Below are positions 32,826 through 37,517 of a stretch of DNA of 37,517 bases, piece after piece; the first letter of the stretch is position 1; the number at the start of each line of letters is the position of its first letter. The notes below the pieces were generated by a model. The model was not told where the DNA came from, did not search any database, and worked only from the letters and a program-made list of their open reading frames with translations. The translations under genes and the position numbers were made by a program. Source of the stretch: Bacteroidaceae bacterium (GTDB taxonomy: Bacteria > Bacteroidota > Bacteroidia > Bacteroidales > Bacteroidaceae); the NCBI GenBank assembly GCA_017616445.1, contig JAFZYE010000073.1, positions 1-37,517 of the forward strand, given 5' to 3'.

Positions 32826-33311
32826 TTATTGAATGGTGATGGAGTCTGTCGTTAGCCTGAGTTCATTTTGCTGGTGTACAGGAGTGACTTCGGAGTTTTT
32901 ATGGAGTTCTAAGTCGATACGACGTTGAAGAATACTATCTGTACGGAGTACAGCTGATTGTGACAATCCCATGCGGTTTTCAGTAGTAGTGTTCTGACGT
33001 GACAAAGCGTCCTTGATTTCCTGAGTGCTGATATTAGGACCTTCGACAGCCGCTTTCTCGATATTCTTTTTCTGCAAGGGATCTAGACTCCGGTTAAGAT
33101 AGGTTGGAGTGACAGGCATACCAGGAACTGGTACTTGACGAGCTGTGGCTCCCGATTTAACCTTCACGCCATCACTACCCCAGGTGATTTTTACACCTAC
33201 ACCAGGGCGCTGTTGCATCCCAGGGTGTATTTGAGCCATGACAACAAGACTGCATCCAAGCAATAGTACTACGATCATGAATTTGAGTACTGACAGTCGT
33301 TTTGTTTCCAT
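32826..33311 (-). CDS. Small secreted protein of unknown function
   Basis: A 161-residue protein with a signal peptide (METKRLSVLKFMIVVLLLGC, ending VVMAQ). The mature part begins IHPGMQQRPGVGVKITWGSD and is rich in Gln, Thr and Ser (ISTQEIKDALSRQNTTTENR), without Cys. No family is recognised. Cys20 is not in a convincing lipobox. It is isolated between tRNA-Asp and the TonB receptor gene, in the same direction as the receptor but behind a terminator. Confidence 0.6.
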   Translation of the reverse strand: METKRLSVLKFMIVVLLLGCSLVVMAQIHPGMQQRPGVGVKITWGSDGVKVKSGATARQVPVPGMPVTPTYLNRSLDPLQKKNIEKAAVEGPNISTQEIKDALSRQNTTTENRMGLSQSAVLRTDSILQRRIDLELHKNSEVTPVHQQNELRLTTDSITIQ

Positions 33312-33371
33312 ATATACCTCCTTTTGTTTTGATTGATATCAATAGTTTTAGTTTCGTTCAATTCATAATTT

Positions 33372-33392
33372 CTAGAGTCTAAAGCCTAGAGT
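33372..33392. repeat. Three 7-bp repeats
   Basis: CTAGAGT, CTAAAGC, CTAGAGT; the minus strand, which is the transcribed one here, carries TAG in each unit. Confidence 0.75.
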
Positions 33393-33486
33393 CTTTCACT
33401 TAGCGTTGCAAAAATACAGATTTTCGTTGAATCCACCAAATATTTTTAAAAAAAAGTTAATAACTAGATAAGTATCTATCAAAAAA

Positions 33487-33510
33487 GGAGAGCGATAACA
33501 GTCGCCCTCC
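33487..33510 (-). terminator. Rho-independent terminator of the TonB receptor gene
   Basis: GGAG-A-GCGA (33487-33495) pairs with TCGC-C-CTCC (33502-33510). On the minus strand it is followed by a T-run, directly after the receptor stop. Confidence 0.85.
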
Positions 33511-33535
33511 CCTGTTTCTGATTCATTTGTTATGC

Positions 33536-35416
33536 TTAGAAATCAATCTTTACGCCTCCCATGAAGGTAGCACGAGGCATCGGATACCCGAGGTTGATTT
33601 CATATTTCTGCGCGAGCAGGTTCTCACCACGCAACCAGAGGTTGATATTCTTAGTAGCAGCATAGCTGACACATGCATTTAGAAGCCAGAACTTCTCTGT
33701 GGTTTCGTTAGCACCTACCTCAGTATAGAGATTTGCAATATGCTGGAGTCCCAGTGAGGCGAACCACTTGTTCTGACGGTAATCAACTCCCACATAGCTG
33801 GACGACTCTGGGGCAGCGACCACCTTGTTCTTCATGTGCAGATAAGACGTGTTGGCCGTAATGTTGAAATTAGTTCCAATCGGGTACTTGGCCTCGGCCT
33901 CAATGCCCCAGTTCTCTATCTCACCTGTATTCACGTTCTTACGGTTGACGGTTTGTATCATGTTGTCGCCCTTGATGTAGTAGACATTCACACCATAGGT
34001 GAACCCGTCGTCCATACGATGACGCCATGAGAGTTCATAGTTCCACAAACGCTCTGGTTCCAGCTCGGTATTTGATGGAGGGTAGAGGTACATCTCACGC
34101 ATCGTAGGATTGCGGAATCCTTTGCTGGCCATCGCCTTAATCTCACCTGTCTGGATTGGACGAACCACGATACCTGCCTGTGGTATCCACTCTGTACCAG
34201 TGACACTGTGATGGTCTACACGCACACCGGCATCGATGGTGAGCCATGAGAGCAGGTCCTGACGGAAGTCCACATAGCCCGCAATCTCATTCCTGTAGCT
34301 TTTTCCGCTCTGCTTGTTGGGTGTGTCGAGAATAGCACCTGTCTGCTTCGAGGTGTAGTAGGCATTTCCGTAGATGTGCTGATAGTCGAGCCCTAACGTG
34401 ATGCGGTTACCCTCGAACAACTGTGCACTCTGATAGATGGATATGCCCGTGAGCGCATCTTTCGAGCGGAAATAGCGCTGAGTTGGTTGTGTAGGGTCAG
34501 CCGTTCCGTCATCAATCTTATGACGTCCGAAGTTGGTATAGACACTCACAGCTCCGTTGGTTCCGTCGAAGTGGTTCTCGAGTGCAGCTGACACCATTCC
34601 ACGTGTAATCCATTGGTCAGCATCGTAAAGCGGACTGCTCACACTACCCGGATAGGATGCATTAAAGTGAGTGATGTCGGCATCCACATAAGCATTCCAG
34701 TGTTCGCTGAAGTCGTATCCGGTCTTCGCATAACCGCCAAACTGCTCAAAGCCCATACGAGGACGATGATTGTCGGAGCGACCATACTGTACCGATACGG
34801 TGCTGTGGAACTTACCGCTTCGCAGCTCGTTGCTGGCTTCAGCCTGGACGGTTCCATAACTGCCGGCTCCTAGGTCGATTGAGGTACGCACCCCATCGTC
34901 CTTCATCGAGCGGGTCACAATGTTCATTACGCCACCCATCGCGTTCGAGCCGTAGATGACAGAAGCAGGACCTCGCAACACCTCAACACGGTCGGCCATC
35001 AAGGTTTGATAGCTGTCGCTGATAGGATGGCCGTAAATGCCCTGATACTGCGGGTGACCGTCAATCAATAGCAGCAACTGTCCAGCACCACCACTGATGC
35101 CACGCAGGTTGATACCACCTGCAGCACCACCACTGACACCATAGCCCATCACAGATCGGCTCGTCAGAAAAAGTCCCGGAACCTGTTGCATCACAGTAGG
35201 TAACACGTTCTGCTGATGATGTGCCGTCAGCGTTTCGCGCCCTACCACCGTTACCGTCATCGGGAGATGTCTCACATCAGTCAAGCTGCGTGCTCCCGTG
35301 ACTACGATTTCGTTCAAATGTCCTCCATTAATTGTGTCCGTGGGCCCGGCATGGAGATCCGCCACCCACATGACTGCTGCCGAAACAGCAGCCAGAGAGA
35401 TTAAAAATCTTTTCAT
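33536..35416 (-). CDS. TonB-dependent receptor (BtuB/siderophore-like size)
   Basis: A 626-residue outer-membrane receptor. Signal peptide MKRFLISLAAVSAAVMWVAD LHA; a TonB-box-like LNEIVVTGARS; a plug with VMQQVPGLFL, INLRGISGGAGQLLLLIDGH and VEVLRGPASVIYGSNAMGGV. The barrel ends with PRATFMGGVKIDF, whose final Phe is typical. It lacks the N-terminal regulatory domain of SusC proteins and resembles cobalamin, siderophore or metal receptors, but the ligand cannot be told from the sequence. It is monocistronic, with a consensus promoter, a short structured leader and a strong terminator. Confidence 0.9.
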   Translation of the reverse strand: MKRFLISLAAVSAAVMWVADLHAGPTDTINGGHLNEIVVTGARSLTDVRHLPMTVTVVGRETLTAHHQQNVLPTVMQQVPGLFLTSRSVMGYGVSGGAAGGINLRGISGGAGQLLLLIDGHPQYQGIYGHPISDSYQTLMADRVEVLRGPASVIYGSNAMGGVMNIVTRSMKDDGVRTSIDLGAGSYGTVQAEASNELRSGKFHSTVSVQYGRSDNHRPRMGFEQFGGYAKTGYDFSEHWNAYVDADITHFNASYPGSVSSPLYDADQWITRGMVSAALENHFDGTNGAVSVYTNFGRHKIDDGTADPTQPTQRYFRSKDALTGISIYQSAQLFEGNRITLGLDYQHIYGNAYYTSKQTGAILDTPNKQSGKSYRNEIAGYVDFRQDLLSWLTIDAGVRVDHHSVTGTEWIPQAGIVVRPIQTGEIKAMASKGFRNPTMREMYLYPPSNTELEPERLWNYELSWRHRMDDGFTYGVNVYYIKGDNMIQTVNRKNVNTGEIENWGIEAEAKYPIGTNFNITANTSYLHMKNKVVAAPESSSYVGVDYRQNKWFASLGLQHIANLYTEVGANETTEKFWLLNACVSYAATKNINLWLRGENLLAQKYEINLGYPMPRATFMGGVKIDF

Positions 35417-35467
35417 ACATATACAAATACCCCTTAGTGGGTACCATTTTCCTGGTATTTAGTTTAT
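35417..35467 (-). promoter_or_regulatory. Short structured 5' leader of the TonB receptor mRNA
   Basis: The ~50-nt leader can fold as TACCA-GGAAAA-TGGTA followed by CCC-ACTAA-GGG, or alternatively as a longer AAATACC/GGTATTT stem that encloses both. The two folds exclude each other near the start codon. No known riboswitch signature is recognised. Confidence 0.4.
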
Positions 35468-35474
35468 TCGGCTA

Positions 35475-35506
35475 CAAAATTAGAGAAAAAAAAACATTCC
35501 ACCAAA
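35475..35506 (-). promoter_or_regulatory. Promoter of the TonB receptor gene
   Basis: On the minus strand TTTG (35503-35506), 20 bp, then TAATTTTG (35475-35482) is a good consensus match. Confidence 0.8.
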
Positions 35507-35558
35507 TAAATAATGTAATTTATTTTGTTTTATACATTGTTTATTATAAATTATTTTC

Positions 35559-35566
35559 TATCTTTG
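35559..35566 (+). promoter_or_regulatory. -7 box for the GH43 gene
   Basis: TATCTTTG lies 32 bp before the ATG. ATTG (35536-35539) at 19 bp spacing is the best -33 candidate. Confidence 0.6.
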
Positions 35567-35598
35567 CAACATCTTAATACCAATCAAATAGGAATTGC

Positions 35599-36972
35599 AT
35601 GAGAAAACGAATGATTATCGGCTTGATGGCCTGCATGGTTGCCCTGTGCGGATATGCCCAGCAAAACCTCTTCGGGAAAGCATTGGTGCCCGACATGATT
35701 GCCGATGCAAGCATCATCGAGGTTGACGGTACGTTCTACTGTTACGCCACGACCGACGGATACGGACGAGGACTCGACACCTCTGGGCCACCAGTGGTAT
35801 GGAAATCGAAAGACTTCGTCAACTGGTCGTTCGACAACACTTACTTCCCCCAGGCTTACAACGAGAAATACTGGGCACCCAGCAAAGCAGTTGCCTTTCG
35901 CGGCAAGTGGTACATATACCCTACCGTTAACGGCTATATGTATCCAGCAGTTGCCGATAGTCCTGACGGACCATTCCGACTGATTAAGGGCGACTCCTTC
36001 ACAACGGAGAATCGCCTGTGGGAGCGCGACAACGTGCATGCCATCGATACGGAGATCTTCATTGATGACGACGGTACGCCCTATGCATTCTGGGGCAGTC
36101 GTAATGTAGCACGTCTGAAACCCGACATGGCCACCATCGACACCATGTATCAAAACATACGCACTCGCCGTACAGAGTATTCCGAAGGACCTATCTTCTT
36201 CAAGCGTAAAGGCATCTACTACTACCTCTACACCATCGGAGGTGATGAAAACTATGAGTATTACTACCAAATGAGTCGTGTATCACCATTAGGGCCTTGG
36301 ACCACTCCTGAGCACGACCTCGTCTGCACTACGGATATCGAGACAGGTGTATTCGGACCTGGTCATGGATGTGTGTTCAACGTAAGCGGAACGGACGACT
36401 ACTACCTGGCATTCCTTGAGTTCGGTCGCAGAAGCACGAACCGTCAGACCTATGTCAACCGTCTTGAGTTCAACAACGATGGAACCATCCGACAAGTGAA
36501 GGTCGATATGAACGGTGTGGGCTACCTGCATAAGAACGCCAAGCCCGGACAGCTGAAAGTCGTAGCCGCTACGGCTTCGTCGGAAGCTCCCGACCTGAAG
36601 ATACGTCACAACAAAGACGAACGCTGCCAGCGTACCGAGACTTTTGTTCCTGAGTTTGCCATCGACGACCAGAACGGTTCAAGATGGATGGCCGCAGAGT
36701 CAGACAATAATGCCACGATGATGATTGACATGGGCAAGGTCGTGAAGATCGGACGTAGCGAGATTGCCTTTGTTCGCCCTACCGCTGGTCACGCCTACCT
36801 ACTCGAAGGCTCACGCGACGGAACCAAATGGGAACGTATTGCAGCACATGGGCTGAAGAAGTGTTCACCACAAGTCGACACACTCAGCAAACGCTATCGC
36901 TACCTGCGTGTCACCATCACCGAAGGTGTGAAAGGTATATGGGAATGGAAAGTATATAAGGGTAAGATGTAA
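35599..36972 (+). CDS. Secreted glycoside hydrolase family 43-like enzyme with C-terminal discoidin-like domain
   Basis: A 457-residue protein with a signal peptide (MRKRMIIGLMACMVALCGYA). The five-bladed GH43 fold is indicated by the three acids: D36 (MIADASII, general base), D150 (HAIDTEIFIDDDGTPY, pKa modulator) and E196 (YSEGPIFF, general acid). Residues ~330-455 look like an F5/8-type (discoidin) binding domain (FAIDDQNGSRWMAAESDNNA, YLLEGSRDGTKWERIA, KRYRYLRVTITEG). GH43 enzymes act on arabinan, xylan or galactan side chains; the substrate is not determinable here. The final Met and stop are in an AATGTAA repeat. A partial nitroreductase follows. Confidence 0.88.
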   Translation: MRKRMIIGLMACMVALCGYAQQNLFGKALVPDMIADASIIEVDGTFYCYATTDGYGRGLDTSGPPVVWKSKDFVNWSFDNTYFPQAYNEKYWAPSKAVAFRGKWYIYPTVNGYMYPAVADSPDGPFRLIKGDSFTTENRLWERDNVHAIDTEIFIDDDGTPYAFWGSRNVARLKPDMATIDTMYQNIRTRRTEYSEGPIFFKRKGIYYYLYTIGGDENYEYYYQMSRVSPLGPWTTPEHDLVCTTDIETGVFGPGHGCVFNVSGTDDYYLAFLEFGRRSTNRQTYVNRLEFNNDGTIRQVKVDMNGVGYLHKNAKPGQLKVVAATASSEAPDLKIRHNKDERCQRTETFVPEFAIDDQNGSRWMAAESDNNATMMIDMGKVVKIGRSEIAFVRPTAGHAYLLEGSRDGTKWERIAAHGLKKCSPQVDTLSKRYRYLRVTITEGVKGIWEWKVYKGKM

Positions 36973-37000
36973 AATGTAAAATGTAAAATGTAAAATGTAA
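36966..37000. repeat. Five 7-bp repeats overlapping the GH43 stop codon
   Basis: GATGTAA followed by AATGTAA four times. The stop TAA (36970-36972) is the end of the first unit; the array ends 7 bp before the next start codon. Confidence 0.95.
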
Positions 37001-37007
37001 TATATAT

Positions 37008-37517
37008 ATGGATTTTCTAGAACTTACGAAGAACCGTTACAGCTGCCGCAACTATCAGGATAAGGCTGTCGAAGAAGAGAAGTTGAACTATGTGCTCGAA
37101 TGCGTCCGCATGGCACCTTCAGCCGTGAACCGTCAGCCATGGCGCTTCCGTGTAATCAGCAGCGAGGCCGACAGGCAGAAACTATGCCAGTGCTACAACC
37201 GCGAGTGGTTCGCAACAGCCCCTACCGTCATCATGGCCTCCATCCTGCACAACGAGGAATGGATACGATCAGACGGCAAACACCATGGGGACATAGACAT
37301 CGCCATTGCGGTCGAACACCTATGTCTGGCTGCTGCCGAACAAGGGCTGGGTACCTGCTGGGTATGTAACTTTGATGTCGAACGCTGCCATCAAATCTTT
37401 CACATAGAAGACCCTGAGGAAGTAGCCGTGTTGATTCCCATTGGCTATGCAGCCGACCAACCGAAAGCCAAGAGCCGTAAACCCATCGATGAGATAGTTG
37501 AAGGTTTAGACACCAGC
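37008..37517 (+). CDS. Nitroreductase family protein, 3' end cut by window edge
   Basis: 170 codons are visible, with no stop before the edge. The protein begins MDFLELTKNRYSCRNYQDKA, with the FMN-binding RYSCRNY motif, then MAPSAVNRQPWRFRVI and LCLAAAEQGLGTCWVCNFD, and LIPIGYAADQPK near the end. This is the standard nitroreductase/FMN-dependent oxidoreductase pattern, and only the last ~15-20 residues are likely missing. It reduces nitro or quinone-like substrates with NAD(P)H; the natural substrate is unknown. ATG 37008 directly follows the heptad array. Confidence 0.9.
   Translation, partial: MDFLELTKNRYSCRNYQDKAVEEEKLNYVLECVRMAPSAVNRQPWRFRVISSEADRQKLCQCYNREWFATAPTVIMASILHNEEWIRSDGKHHGDIDIAIAVEHLCLAAAEQGLGTCWVCNFDVERCHQIFHIEDPEEVAVLIPIGYAADQPKAKSRKPIDEIVEGLDTS

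Overview
The window looks like a chromosomal segment of a Prevotella-like member of the Bacteroidales. The evidence is the promoter type (TTTG, about 19-20 bp, then TAnnTTTG, seen upstream of several genes and both tRNAs), the lack of clear Shine-Dalgarno sites, SusC/TonB-type and OMP_b-brl outer-membrane proteins, Bacteroidetes-type lipoprotein signals, and the families of the housekeeping genes. Both ends cut through genes.

Layout. 1-1945 (minus): a partial AlbA_2/RecG-like regulator, then a decayed locus with remnants of a Bro-N/DinD-like protein and a WYL regulator. 1946-2870: non-coding, with a good promoter and a possible RNA or long leader. 2871-13404 (plus): a CbxX/CfxQ-type AAA ATPase with a very acidic linker, a large secreted HEIGH metallopeptidase-like protein, a lipoprotein, a DUF2271 protein, an MBL-fold hydrolase and an AGCS symporter. 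Most of these are separated by tandem 7-bp repeats. 13486-18752 (minus): two tandem paralogous outer-membrane receptors. 18966-20459: tcdA, a structured non-coding stretch and tRNA-Arg(TCT). 20532-24746: GDP-fucose supply genes, with manA divergent from an XRE-Gmd fusion gene followed by fcl; a DUF559 cassette with terminal inverted repeats sits between gmd and fcl. 24766-31251 (minus): a cytidylyltransferase/GHMP-kinase fusion, an outer-membrane protein, nagB, a CapD/WbpM-type dehydratase and ugd. 31559-37517: pheS, tRNA-Asp(GTC), a small secreted protein, a TonB receptor, a GH43 glycosidase and a partial nitroreductase.

How the genes fit together. The middle of the window (20.5-31.3 kb) is a surface-polysaccharide sugar-nucleotide module: ManA, Gmd and Fcl lead towards GDP-L-fucose, NagB handles glucosamine-6-phosphate, CapD/WbpM-type and Ugd enzymes make UDP-sugar derivatives, and the cytidylyltransferase/kinase fusion could activate another sugar. 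The outer-membrane receptors, GH43 and the large secreted protein fit glycan or peptide scavenging.

Most notable observations: (1) many unrelated 7-bp tandem arrays fill the intergenic spaces, nearly all contain a stop codon, and they supply the actual stop codons of several genes; (2) a 547-bp DUF559 nuclease-like cassette with 31-bp terminal inverted repeats built from REP-like palindromes; (3) an XRE DNA-binding domain fused in frame to GDP-mannose dehydratase, with an inverted-repeat operator candidate in its divergent promoter region. All family assignments are from reading the sequence; no searches were run.
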